In this document: in pieces, positions 25,055 to 33,761 of the stretch
Numbering within the stretch: the stretch's first letter is position 1
Layout: each line of letters starts with the position of its first letter
Source: Sporofaciens musculi
GTDB lineage: Bacteria > Bacillota > Clostridia > Lachnospirales > Lachnospiraceae
Length of the DNA stretch: 64,000 nucleotides
NCBI RefSeq assembly: GCF_009830285.1
Contig: NZ_WUQX01000001.1
Coordinates: 2,666,501 to 2,730,500, forward strand
Direction of reading: 5' to 3'
Position numbers and translations under genes: made by a program
The notes under the pieces: model-generated
Told to the model about the DNA's origin: nothing
Databases searched by the model: none
What the model saw: the letters and a program-made list of their open reading frames with translations, nothing else

Positions 25055-26260
25055 TTATTCTACCGGAAAACTTACATCATTGACAATAATCTGTGCAATC
25101 TCATCAGTATCCACCAGACGGTTGAATACCGTCTTATACCATACGTCTGCGCCTAACACATAACCGCTGTTTTCAATTAAATCTTCTGAATCCGAAACAA
25201 TATAACTGCTTCCGTCCTTATACTTAATCTCTAAATGCTTCATATGATATGGATCCTGCGCCTCATCTTTAGAAAGCCCCATGCCTTTGGACATATCCAC
25301 ACGAATTGCTATGGGAGAATATGCCAGACAACCATTGGCGCCCATATCAATCTTTTTGACAGGAATCTGCCCTTTATCCGATAAGTCTATGGTCTCTGTC
25401 TGAACCTTAGCCATCGCCTCCTCATATTCCTTCCACAAGGCTTCGTCGCCCGCTTCCTCCTTTGACATGTTTGTCGTATCCGGCGCCAGCTTATAGATTT
25501 CCTCCAATGTATCGGGATACTTCTGAATCACCAGCTTCGGAATATCGCCCTCTTTCAAAATATCTGACCAGAGCATATAGGAGGTACAGTAGAATAACTC
25601 CTCCGTACTCCTTTCCATGTCTACGTAAGTGTTCTCCCCTGCAAAAATGAAGCCGGCATCTTCTCGCCCACCGCACTCCACGCTGAAACGGAAATCCACA
25701 TCATCCGTAAACATCGCGCCTTTTGCCACATTGGTATCCTCACTAGCTTCCAAAGCCGTCACGCCGCCTTTACGTTCCAGCGTATAATACATCACCGCCC
25801 CGCTGCTGTCATAGACAAAGCTCTCAATCGTCAGCGTATGCTCTCCGAGCTGCTTGACAATGGGCTCGTCCATCACCCACTGGCCGATCTGTTCATCAGC
25901 CTTTTCTTCATCCACCGGTACAAATTCCTTAGACGGAATATCCACAGGAGTCTTACCTCCTTTGCCGTTATCAACCTCTTTATGAATCACATCCCATGAT
26001 TCCTTCGTCGAATTTCCAAACATTCCCTCGAAAAGACCTGTCTTGACCGACGCATACACCATGCTGGGAACCGCCAGACATACAACTGCTGCAACCGCCG
26101 CCGCGACATGCAGGTTCTTCCCAAAATGCTTTCTTTTTCCCGAAGTTTCCTGCTTTCTCTCCAAAATCTTGTAAGTATCGCAAAGCCGCTGGTTCACCAC
26201 ATCCGATACCTGAACGTCCTGTCTTAGTATATCCCGCATCTGCTTCTCTGTCTCTCTCAT
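25055..26260 (-). CDS. DUF4179-domain membrane protein, likely anti-sigma factor
   Basis: A short cytoplasmic N-terminus (MRETEKQMRDILRQDVQVSD) precedes one membrane segment (HVAAAVAAVVCLAVPSMVYASV) and a long extracytoplasmic part with DUF4179-like sequence (KQLGEHTLTIESFVYDSSGAVMYYTLE). Coupled directly after an ECF sigma gene, it fits the membrane anti-sigma role. ATG 26260 follows AAGGAGG with 8 bases spacing; an upstream frame start lacks one. Its coding region does not overlap that of the sigma factor. Confidence 0.85.
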   Translation of the reverse strand: MRETEKQMRDILRQDVQVSDVVNQRLCDTYKILERKQETSGKRKHFGKNLHVAAAVAAVVCLAVPSMVYASVKTGLFEGMFGNSTKESWDVIHKEVDNGKGGKTPVDIPSKEFVPVDEEKADEQIGQWVMDEPIVKQLGEHTLTIESFVYDSSGAVMYYTLERKGGVTALEASEDTNVAKGAMFTDDVDFRFSVECGGREDAGFIFAGENTYVDMERSTEELFYCTSYMLWSDILKEGDIPKLVIQKYPDTLEEIYKLAPDTTNMSKEEAGDEALWKEYEEAMAKVQTETIDLSDKGQIPVKKIDMGANGCLAYSPIAIRVDMSKGMGLSKDEAQDPYHMKHLEIKYKDGSSYIVSDSEDLIENSGYVLGADVWYKTVFNRLVDTDEIAQIIVNDVSFPVE

Positions 26261-26283
26261 CTGCAAAACCTCCTTAAAAATTC

Positions 26284-26775
26284 TTAATAGCACAATACCT
26301 GCTTTAATTTTTCCCTGCATCTTCTCAGCTTACTCTTCACTGTATTTTCATTTACCTCTAAGATCTGGGCAATCTCCCTTGTATGGAAACCTTCCCCATA
26401 ATACAATAAGAATATAGTCCGGTAATCCTCATTTAACTCTCCGATAAGCCTGTAAAATTCTCGGTCATCCCTGGGAACATCAGCCTTATCCGGCAACTGG
26501 TCTGAAACAGTATACCGTTTCTGCTGTTTTAGTAGATCCTTACAATGATTAATCAAAATCCTGGTAATCCAGGTCTTAAAATACGAAGCATTTTTCAACT
26601 CCTGAAGGTGCTCATACACTGATAATACCGTCTCCTGCATCACGTCAGCCACATCCTCCTCGCTTCTTAAATAGCTCTTTGCCACCTTATAAAGCCCTGT
26701 CTTATGTTTCTCCACCAAATCCACAAACGCCTCCATGTCTCGCCTCTGTGCGCGCTTCACGAGCAAAACATCCAT
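26284..26775 (-). CDS. ECF-type RNA polymerase sigma factor
   Basis: The 163-aa protein has region 2 (FVDLVEKHKTGLYKVAKSYLRSEEDVADVMQETVLSVYEHL) and region 4 (YRTIFLLYYGEGFHTREIAQILEVNENTVKSKLRRCREKLKQ) separated by a short linker, the standard ECF layout. It is first in a two-gene operon with the DUF4179 protein. ECF operons are usually autoregulated. A structured, possibly attenuating region lies 90-220 bases upstream. Confidence 0.92.
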   Translation of the reverse strand: MDVLLVKRAQRRDMEAFVDLVEKHKTGLYKVAKSYLRSEEDVADVMQETVLSVYEHLQELKNASYFKTWITRILINHCKDLLKQQKRYTVSDQLPDKADVPRDDREFYRLIGELNEDYRTIFLLYYGEGFHTREIAQILEVNENTVKSKLRRCREKLKQVLCY

Positions 26776-26861
26776 CGTCCTTCCTCCTTCCTGTTGTCAC
26801 ATTATATCTATTAGACGAACCAACTGGTCAAATGGGTGCAAAAAATTATATTTTTTTAAAT

Positions 26862-26889
26862 GAAAAAGGGCAGGCATTCGCGCCTGCTC
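26862..26889 (-). terminator. hairpin with T-run upstream of the ECF sigma gene
   Basis: On the minus strand GAGCAGGC, loop GCGAAT, GCCTGCCC and then TTTTTC form a typical intrinsic terminator. It lies about 87 bases before the sigma start. It either ends transcription from upstream or acts as an attenuator for the sigma operon. Confidence 0.7.
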
Positions 26890-26893
26890 TCGT

Positions 26894-26994
26894 AGATGTG
26901 TCCCCCGCCTGGCGGGTTATGTAGAAAACGGAATAACCGGACAGGAAATCCGGTCAGATACATTTTTCTTCTCCGAAAATTCTCTCATGTATCT
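26894..26994. other. unclassified structured region with mutually exclusive helices
   Basis: As + strand RNA it folds as a three-way junction. P1 pairs 26894-26902 with 26957-26965 over 9 bp. P2 is CCCGC-CTG-GCGGG (26904-26908/26912-26916). P3 is ACCGGA/TCCGGT (26936-26941/26949-26954). A T-run overlaps and follows P1. The 3' strand of P1 can instead pair with ATGTATCT at 26987-26994. On the minus strand most pairs persist and the terminator at 26862-26889 follows, as in a riboswitch leader. I do not recognise a known family. The 409-base gap from 26776 to 27184 holds only this, the terminator and the SASP 3' hairpin. Confidence 0.5.
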
Positions 26995-27117
26995 TCTATA
27001 AAATATAATATCACTTTATGACAGAAGACGCAATAATATGTCTGATTTTAACTCCAGAACCTTTTTACCTTTCTCGACACCTTTTTACAAATATTTTGTA
27101 AAGCAAATGCCGCCTAT

Positions 27118-27162
27118 GAAATTTGGGGCTAAGCAGCTCTAAGACCTGCCCGCCCCAATTTC
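27118..27162 (-). repeat. long stem-loop downstream of the SASP gene
   Basis: GAAATTTGGGGC (27118-27129) pairs with GCCCCAATTTC (27152-27162) with one bulge, and an inner GCAG/CTGC stem lies in the loop. It lies about 22 bases after the SASP stop. No T-run follows on the minus strand, so it may be an mRNA 3' stabiliser rather than a terminator. Confidence 0.6.
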
Positions 27163-27184
27163 ATTTCACATCAATAGCTGAAGC

Positions 27185-27388
27185 TTATTTGCCAGCCATC
27201 TGCTTCTCCTGCTGTTCAATCATCTTCTTAACCATATAACCACCGACAGAACCATTCTGTCTGGAAGTCAGGTCTCCGTTGTAGCCGTCTGTAAGCGGCA
27301 CGCCCAACTCGTTTGCTACCTCATATTTGAACTTGTCTAATGCTCCCTTTGCCTCTGGTACTGCTGCTCTGTTTGATGAACTTGTCAT
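27185..27388 (-). CDS. alpha/beta-type small acid-soluble spore protein
   Basis: This 67-aa spore protein coats DNA in dormant spores. It has the paired family motifs KFKYEVANELGV with the germination-protease region, and YNGDLTSRQNGSVGGYMVKKMIEQ. It is direct evidence that the organism belongs to a spore-forming lineage. The gene is monocistronic with a strong GGAGG start context. Confidence 0.95.
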   Translation of the reverse strand: MTSSSNRAAVPEAKGALDKFKYEVANELGVPLTDGYNGDLTSRQNGSVGGYMVKKMIEQQEKQMAGK

Positions 27389-27478
27389 TGTTTTCTCCTC
27401 CTTTTTGTAACTTCTAACTTTTCGTTTTTGTTTCTTTGTAACATTTATTTTTTGTTACGCAGATAGTATATGGAGGAT

Positions 27479-29509
27479 TTAAATTATTACACTAGAAGTT
27501 CCTTCATAATCTGGAAGATTCTTCATCCAGTCATTTTCTGAATTTAAAAGCTCGTCCGCAGCCTCATTTGCCATCTGCAAAAGCTTTGCATCCTGATATA
27601 CATCCCCAAGCCTGAAATCCATAAGCCCACTCTGACGGATGCCGAATAAGTCGCCTGGACCGCGAAGCCTCAGATCCTCGCTGGCAATCTTAAAGCCGTC
27701 GTTGGTCTTGTTTAAAATGCCAAGCCGTTCCTTGGTGTCTTTTGATTTTGAACTGCTCATAAAAATACAATAGGACTGGTGCTTGCCTCTGCCCACCCTT
27801 CCCCGAAGCTGATGAAGCTGGGCCAGACCAAAACGCTCGGAATTCTCCACCATCATGACCGTGGCGTTGGGCACGTCGATTCCCACCTCGATGACAGTAG
27901 TGGAGACAAGCACCTGAATCTCATTTCTCCCGAAACGGTCCATGATGTCGTCCTTCTGTGTCTGGCGCATCTTGCCATGGAGATAAGACACCTCAATCTC
28001 CCCTCCCAGCTCATCTTGAAGCATGGACGCATAATCAACGACATTTTCCGCCTCCATGGTTTCGCTCTCCTCCACCATGGGACAGATTACGTAACACTGC
28101 CGCCCTTCGGCAACCTGTTTTTTCATAAATGAATACGCCGTTTTCCGGTATCCAGTGTCCACCACGCAATTTTTTATAGGCAAACGGTTAGCCGGCAGCT
28201 CATCAATCACAGAGATATCCAAATCTCCGTATAAGATAATGGCAAGCGTCCTTGGTATAGGCGTGGCGCTCATGACAAGCACATGGGGCACGCTTCCCTT
28301 TTTGGCAAATGCTTCCCTTTGCTTTACCCCGAACCTGTGCTGCTCGTCCGTCACCACAAGGGCAAGGCAGTCATAATTCACTCCACCCTGGATTAAGGCA
28401 TGGGTGCCGATGATAATCCTGGCATAACCACACTCAATCCGGTCATAGGCCCTGCGCTTCTCCTTAGCTGTCATTGAGCCGGTGAGAAGCTCAACCTTAA
28501 CCTTGATCCCATATGTATCGAACAGTCTGGTAATGGATTCGTAATGCTGCCTTGCAAGTACCTCCGTAGGCGCCATCATAGCCCCCTGGTAACCGTTCAG
28601 CGCAGTATTCAATAAAGCGAGGACGGCCACAATGGTCTTTCCTGAGCCTACATCCCCCTGCACCAGCCTGGACATGACAGTCTCTCCCGCCATATCTTCC
28701 CCAATTTCCTTCCAAACCTTCTGCTGGGCATCCGTCAAACGGAAGGGAAGCCCTTGCAAAAACGCCCCTGTCTCTGGTTTTTCCTCTATCACATATTCAT
28801 TGGCAAGCTTTTCGTTTTTATCCTTCAACCTGCGGATAGACAGGATAAACGCCAGAAATTCCTCGAACACCAGACGGTCCCTGGCGTGAAAGAATACTTC
28901 CTTATCCTCAGGGAAATGGATTCCCCGAACTGCATAGTTATATTCTGCCAGGCCGTACCGCAGCCGAAGCTCTTTCGGAAGAAGGTCTGCGGCAAGATTC
29001 ATTCCGTCCAATGCCTGGCGTACTGCCTTTGCCACGGCATTGTTGGTAAGCCCAGAGGTCAGACCATAGAGGGGCTGAAGAGTATTGAGCCTGTCCCCAT
29101 ATTTTTCACAAGGGTAGAAAATCTCAGGATGCTCTAGTACAAGACCGTCCCGCCTTCGGACGATTCTTCCCCGAAGGGTGACTGCGCCGCCTCTGGCAAA
29201 GGTACTGCGAAGGAAAGGCATCCGAAACCAGATTACTTTAAGGGTTCCTGTCAGATCCTTGACATACAGGGTGGTCACCTGCATCTTTGCGTTTCCAGAC
29301 ACCTGAACCCGCCCGTAGATCGCCCCACTGATTGTCTGCGTCCTATCCTCCTCTACCTCACTGATTGGCACAGGATCCTCGTAGACGTCGTAGCCTCTGG
29401 GATAGTACCGGATTAAGTCGCCTACAGTACTGACGCCTAACTTTTCAAATAATTTCTGGGTCTTATCCCCAATTCCCTTCAATTCTCTGATGCTCGTCTT
29501 ATCTATCAT
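27479..29509 (-). CDS. recG: ATP-dependent DNA helicase RecG
   Basis: RecG (676 aa, usual length) reverses stalled replication forks and branch-migrates Holliday junctions. An N-terminal wedge/OB domain precedes the helicase motifs: LVQGDVGSGKTIVAVLA (Walker A), VTDEQHRFGVKQR (DEQH), MSATPIPRTLA, TTVIEVGIDVPNAT and QLRGRVGRGKHQSYC. The start follows GAGGTAATC. It appears intact. Confidence 0.97.
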   Translation of the reverse strand: MIDKTSIRELKGIGDKTQKLFEKLGVSTVGDLIRYYPRGYDVYEDPVPISEVEEDRTQTISGAIYGRVQVSGNAKMQVTTLYVKDLTGTLKVIWFRMPFLRSTFARGGAVTLRGRIVRRRDGLVLEHPEIFYPCEKYGDRLNTLQPLYGLTSGLTNNAVAKAVRQALDGMNLAADLLPKELRLRYGLAEYNYAVRGIHFPEDKEVFFHARDRLVFEEFLAFILSIRRLKDKNEKLANEYVIEEKPETGAFLQGLPFRLTDAQQKVWKEIGEDMAGETVMSRLVQGDVGSGKTIVAVLALLNTALNGYQGAMMAPTEVLARQHYESITRLFDTYGIKVKVELLTGSMTAKEKRRAYDRIECGYARIIIGTHALIQGGVNYDCLALVVTDEQHRFGVKQREAFAKKGSVPHVLVMSATPIPRTLAIILYGDLDISVIDELPANRLPIKNCVVDTGYRKTAYSFMKKQVAEGRQCYVICPMVEESETMEAENVVDYASMLQDELGGEIEVSYLHGKMRQTQKDDIMDRFGRNEIQVLVSTTVIEVGIDVPNATVMMVENSERFGLAQLHQLRGRVGRGKHQSYCIFMSSSKSKDTKERLGILNKTNDGFKIASEDLRLRGPGDLFGIRQSGLMDFRLGDVYQDAKLLQMANEAADELLNSENDWMKNLPDYEGTSSVII

Positions 29510-29552
29510 GATTACCTCAACTCGTTTCTTTCATATTAAGCGTATCTTTAGA

Positions 29553-30299
29553 TTATATCAAAACAGAGACACAGATAGCAACTATAGTGCTTAACAATGT
29601 CCCCAGCAAGTAGTATTCTGCAAAATCCTGCTCTTTCGTAATCCTTTCATAACGTGCGATTGACTTTGCCGTCAACACAAGACCGACAGCCGAATACTGT
29701 TCCAGTGCAATAAATATAACCATGATGATTCTTTCCAGGGTTCCAATAAAACGTCCCGCATTTTTATCATTCCCCTTTTGAGCCTCTCCATCCTTTTCTG
29801 TTGGTTTATATACAGACAAAATATGTACAATCAAGATATTCGCCGGCTTATGTATCAACAACAATCTTGCCATCCAAGCCAATAATATGCATTCAGGCAC
29901 TCCGAAAACATCCAAAAACTGACAAACTTCCTCCCTGCATAAATTTCTTAAATCCAATGTACGCGTATAGTACACAAGCATAGAAACTATCATAAAATGC
30001 ATCGCCTGATCTAGCAAAAATATATTCCGTTCGTTCTGCCAGAACGTTGATTGAAAATGAAAAAAATATGTTATTACATCAATTAGTCCATGTGAAAGGA
30101 CAAAAAACAGGATGTATCTCCATTCTAATCCTGGCAAAAAAAGAATAAAAAGCAGAACAGAAAATACTCCATAGATACAGGCATGATACAGCACCTGCCG
30201 TAACTCTATCTTCATCTTTGACTCAACCGTTTCAGTCCGAAAATAGAAATCACACAAAACATGAATCACCAGAAGGATTAGAAATGTGTATCTCAACAT
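29553..30299 (-). CDS. DUF3307-domain multi-pass membrane protein
   Basis: A 248-aa protein with about six hydrophobic segments and a DUF3307-type N-terminal half (FLILLVIHVLCDFYFRTE, and LSHGLIDVITYFFHF with conserved His and Asp). Its start overlaps the SatD stop by 7 bases. SatD and DUF3307 genes are commonly neighbours in Firmicutes, but the shared function is unknown. Confidence 0.8.
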   Translation of the reverse strand: MLRYTFLILLVIHVLCDFYFRTETVESKMKIELRQVLYHACIYGVFSVLLFILFLPGLEWRYILFFVLSHGLIDVITYFFHFQSTFWQNERNIFLLDQAMHFMIVSMLVYYTRTLDLRNLCREEVCQFLDVFGVPECILLAWMARLLLIHKPANILIVHILSVYKPTEKDGEAQKGNDKNAGRFIGTLERIIMVIFIALEQYSAVGLVLTAKSIARYERITKEQDFAEYYLLGTLLSTIVAICVSVLI

Positions 30300-30973
30300 T
30301 TTTCAATCTCTCCCAATATACTCTGAACATTTTTCAATGCATTCGCATACACATAATATCTTCCCTTTGCCAGATTCTTCTGAACAGAAGACTGGGTAAT
30401 CCCCATCCTATATGCGACATCCTTCTGGCCGTCCTGATTCTTCATCATGTCCCAAATAATCTCCCTCTGTCTCTGCGTCCAGGTCTGTTCGATTGATTTC
30501 TCCAACTCGAAAATAGTATTAATCAATGTAACCTGAGAAGAATTAGATTCTTCCATTTCCAGACGGATATCTGCAACAACCTTTTTGTTCCTTTTCTCAT
30601 TATCCTTTAAAATATCAATCGCATTTCTCGCATGATAGTATCCTGGACCGTCCGCCCCCAATGCCATCTCTGTATCAATCCTTGTGGAGATCTTCCCGAT
30701 TCCTATTCCGAATCGTAATTCTACAGGATATAACTTCATTCTTATATCCTGTATAATCTCCAGGATATTTTTTCCATCAAACAAAAGTCCCTGAAATTCA
30801 TCTCCCAAGGTTATAAGAAATTTTGCCGCTATACTTTTCCTATATCTGATATTAATCTCATCCAAGATAGAGCTTAACTGTTCTTGTATCTCATTCCGCA
30901 TCATCAGGCTTCTTGAACTTTTGATATCTCCAATTAATGCGACAAACGGGACCCCTTCTAATGATAAAAACAT
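30293..30973 (-). CDS. SatD-family protein with C-terminal HTH
   Basis: This SatD-like protein (226 aa) has the N-terminal FVALIGDIKSSRSLMMRNEIQEQL signature and a central LITLGDEFQGLLFDG, reminiscent of nucleotide-cyclase-like folds. A C-terminal sigma-region-4-like HTH follows (TQRQREIIWDMMKNQDGQKDVAYRMGITQSSVQKNLAKG). The start follows GAGGAGG. It is coupled to the DUF3307 membrane protein, which suggests a membrane-linked regulator. Confidence 0.82.
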   Translation of the reverse strand: MFLSLEGVPFVALIGDIKSSRSLMMRNEIQEQLSSILDEINIRYRKSIAAKFLITLGDEFQGLLFDGKNILEIIQDIRMKLYPVELRFGIGIGKISTRIDTEMALGADGPGYYHARNAIDILKDNEKRNKKVVADIRLEMEESNSSQVTLINTIFELEKSIEQTWTQRQREIIWDMMKNQDGQKDVAYRMGITQSSVQKNLAKGRYYVYANALKNVQSILGEIEKC

Positions 30974-31045
30974 AGTCTGCCTCCTCTCTTAGAGGAATTA
31001 TAACACATCAATATGGAATATCCAATATTTATTCGTAATATAATG

Positions 31046-31091
31046 AATATTTTTATTTTATTCCATATGATAAGAATAAAATAAAAATATT
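31046..31091. repeat. perfect 18-bp AT-rich inverted repeat
   Basis: AATATTTTTATTTTATTC, a 10-base spacer CATATGATAA, and the exact reverse complement lie 73 bases upstream of the satD start and downstream of fakA. It could be a bidirectional AT-rich terminator or a dimeric regulator site in the satD promoter region. Confidence 0.75.
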
Positions 31092-31195
31092 ATATCCATA
31101 ATAACAGAAACGCCAGACTCTATACGGAAATCCGTAAAAATCTGGCTCTGTCATTCCTCTATCCTCTAAACACATCCCAAAAGGGCGTCCATCCT

Positions 31196-32890
31196 CTACT
31201 CTACCCCAAGCACATAATAATAAATCGGCTGACCGCCGTAATGGGCGTCCACATCCACATCCGGATAAATCCCTTCAATCTCCGCAATGAATCTCTGGGC
31301 ATCCTCCTCCTTCACTTCCTCGCCGTAATACAGGCTGATGAGTTCAGAATCCTCATCCACTAACTGTGAAAGCAGGTCCTTCGTGGTCTCCTCCACGCTT
31401 CTGCCAACCGCCAGGATTCCAGCATCCCCGATTCCCATAATATCACTCTCGTGAATCTCTTTATCATCAATGTGGGTATCCCTAACCGCATAAGTTACCT
31501 GACCGGACTTCACATTCCTGATTCCCTCCAGCATGGCTTCCTCATTCTCCTTCACACTGGCATCTGGCATAAAGTTGATGACTGCTGTAATTCCCTGAGG
31601 AACCGTCTTGGTTGGAAGCACCACAATCTCCTTATCCTCCACCAAATCCTTTGCCTGGTTCGCCGCAAGCACAATATTCTTATTATTCGGAAGAATGAAC
31701 ACACAGTCAGCGTTCACCTGGTCAATGGCATTTAGCATATCCTCTGTACTGGGATTCATGGTCTGCCCGCCTTCAATGATGTAGTCCACACCAAGCTCTT
31801 TAAAAATATCGTTCAGTCCTTCCCCTATGGAAACCGCAATAAATCCAATGGGCTTTCTCGGCTCATCCGACTTTTTCCCGTCTCCTTCGGACTCCTTCGC
31901 CCCATCCTTCATAGCCTCGCTTGCAGCCAGCTTCTCGGCATCCTTAATCAGCTTCTCTTGATGCTCCTCCCGCATATTGTCAATCTTCATCCGTGACAAC
32001 TGACCATAGGTCAGGGCTCTCTGAATTGCAAGCCCCGGATCATTGGTATGAACATGCACCTTCACCACATCATCATCAGCCACACAGACGATAGAATCCC
32101 CGATGGAAGACAGATATCCCTTGAAATCCTTCTCCTGCTCATCTGAAAATTCCTTCTCAGTCAAGATAATAAACTCTGTACAATATCCAAACTTAATATC
32201 CGCCGTATCCTGGGCACTAAGCTTCGTAACCTGTACGCTGGCTTTAGGTGCAATCGCGCTGTAATCCACCTCTTTTCCAAGAAATGCGTCATAAGCGCCC
32301 TTTATAACCTCAAGAAGTCCCTGACCGCCGGAATCCACGACCCCTGCCTCCTTAAGTACCGGAAGCATATCTGGCGTCTTTTTAAGCACCTCCTCGGCGT
32401 GCTCAATCACAGCCGGAAGAAACGCCTCCAGATCGTCCGTCTCCTGAGCCATCTCGGCCGCTTTGTCCGCAATGCCGCTTGCAACCGTAAGAATCGTACC
32501 CTCCTTCGGCTTCATAACCGCCTTATACGCCGTATCCCTGGCCCTGGCGCATGCCGCCGCAAGTCCTTGTACATCAATCTCTTTATTCTCACGGATTGAC
32601 TTGGTGAAGCCTCTTAATAACTGAGAAAGAATCACGCCGGAGTTTCCCCGCGCACCCCTCAGAGAACCGGAGGAAACCGCCTTCGCCAAATCCTTCATAT
32701 CCGGATTCTCAAGAGCTGTCACTTCCTTCGCCGCCGCCATGATGGTAAGAGACATATTCGTCCCTGTGTCACCGTCCGGTACGGGAAATACGTTCAGTTC
32801 ATTGATATACTCCTTCTTCGCTTCAATATTCTGCGCACCTGCCAAAAACATCTTTGCAAGCATATCCACATTTATAGTTTTCGTAGCCAC
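31196..32890 (-). CDS. fatty acid kinase catalytic subunit FakA (DAK/YloV family)
   Basis: This 564-aa protein has an N-terminal DhaL kinase domain with NVFPVPDGDTGTNMSLT as the nucleotide site and SGSLRGARGNSGVILSQLLRGF. A middle DAK1_2 region with KSDEPRKPIGFIAVSIGEG and a C-terminal FakA domain follow. FakA phosphorylates fatty acids bound to FakB (DegV) proteins. It follows an Asp23-family gene, the standard yloU-yloV arrangement. Confidence 0.92.
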   Translation of the reverse strand: MATKTINVDMLAKMFLAGAQNIEAKKEYINELNVFPVPDGDTGTNMSLTIMAAAKEVTALENPDMKDLAKAVSSGSLRGARGNSGVILSQLLRGFTKSIRENKEIDVQGLAAACARARDTAYKAVMKPKEGTILTVASGIADKAAEMAQETDDLEAFLPAVIEHAEEVLKKTPDMLPVLKEAGVVDSGGQGLLEVIKGAYDAFLGKEVDYSAIAPKASVQVTKLSAQDTADIKFGYCTEFIILTEKEFSDEQEKDFKGYLSSIGDSIVCVADDDVVKVHVHTNDPGLAIQRALTYGQLSRMKIDNMREEHQEKLIKDAEKLAASEAMKDGAKESEGDGKKSDEPRKPIGFIAVSIGEGLNDIFKELGVDYIIEGGQTMNPSTEDMLNAIDQVNADCVFILPNNKNIVLAANQAKDLVEDKEIVVLPTKTVPQGITAVINFMPDASVKENEEAMLEGIRNVKSGQVTYAVRDTHIDDKEIHESDIMGIGDAGILAVGRSVEETTKDLLSQLVDEDSELISLYYGEEVKEEDAQRFIAEIEGIYPDVDVDAHYGGQPIYYYVLGVE

Positions 32891-32908
32891 TTCTTATGTC
32901 CTCCTTAA

Positions 32909-33268
32909 CTAATCGATGACTCTGACGCCTTCAATATAGATATTGATCTTATCTACCGGCATTCCTGAAAATCTTTCTACTTTATACTTCACATTGCTGA
33001 TCAGGTTATCCGTAACGGCTGAAATGCTTACGCCATATGCAACAACAATATGGAAGTCAATACTGATATGATTCTCATCCGATATCGCCACTCTAATCCC
33101 TTTGGTCAGGCTCTCCCGCTTCAGCAAATGTACCAGCCCGTCTTTTACATTCACTGCAGCCATTCCCACAATCCCGAAACACTCGACCGCAACCGTTCCG
33201 GCATACTTCGCAATCACCTCCGGATCGATCGTAACAATACCAAGATCCGTACTCATACATCCCTTCAT
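32909..33268 (-). CDS. Asp23/Gls24-family envelope stress protein (YloU-like)
   Basis: A 119-aa Asp23-family protein containing GIVTIDPEVIAKYAGTVAVECFGIVGMA and ISIDFHIVVAYGVSISAVTDNLISNVKYKVE. It lies 18 bases upstream of the FakA gene, which it accompanies across Firmicutes. Confidence 0.93.
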   Translation of the reverse strand: MKGCMSTDLGIVTIDPEVIAKYAGTVAVECFGIVGMAAVNVKDGLVHLLKRESLTKGIRVAISDENHISIDFHIVVAYGVSISAVTDNLISNVKYKVERFSGMPVDKINIYIEGVRVID

Positions 33269-33342
33269 ACCTGAATACCTCCTATCTTTCTATGGGTTTC
33301 CCTATCCTGTTATTATACCCTGTTTTACCATATATTACAATA

Positions 33343-33375
33343 AAAACTCAGATTCCGTATCGAAATCTGAGTTTT
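33343..33375 (-). terminator. terminator of rpmB
   Basis: AAAACTCAGATT (33343-33354) pairs exactly with AATCTGAGTTTT (33364-33375). On the minus strand TTTTTATT follows. It separates rpmB from the asp23-fakA operon. Confidence 0.85.
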
Positions 33376-33416
33376 ACATTAGGAACCGTATAAAAAAAAC
33401 TGTACACTTCCTCACA

Positions 33417-33605
33417 CTATGCACGCTCAACTTTTCCTGACTTCAAGCAAGAAGTACAAACATACATCTTCTTTGTCGCACCGTTCTCTGTCTTCACGCG
33501 AACTGATTTTACATTGGATTTCCACATCTTCGGTGTCTTTCTATGAGAGTGGCTTACATTATTTCCAAAGTGAGCACCCTTTTCACAAATAGCACATTTA
33601 GCCAT
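33417..33605 (-). CDS. rpmB: 50S ribosomal protein L28
   Basis: L28 (62 aa) of the zinc-binding type, with CAICEKG at the N-terminus and CTSCLKSGKVERA at the C-terminus giving four cysteines. GNNVSHSHRKTPKMWKSNVKSVRV is the conserved core. It stands alone upstream of asp23-fakA, as in many Clostridia. Confidence 0.97.
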   Translation of the reverse strand: MAKCAICEKGAHFGNNVSHSHRKTPKMWKSNVKSVRVKTENGATKKMYVCTSCLKSGKVERA

Positions 33606-33761
33606 GACTGCACCTCCTAACGTCCATATATAGTCTGTCCAACAGACTCACAACACTAGTATCTTACCAGATGATGGGAGGAATTGCAAGTGTTTTTTTC
33701 TATTATTCTTCTTTTTTTATATCCAACAAGAATAAATGCGTGGAGTCCTTCTTTCCCCCTC

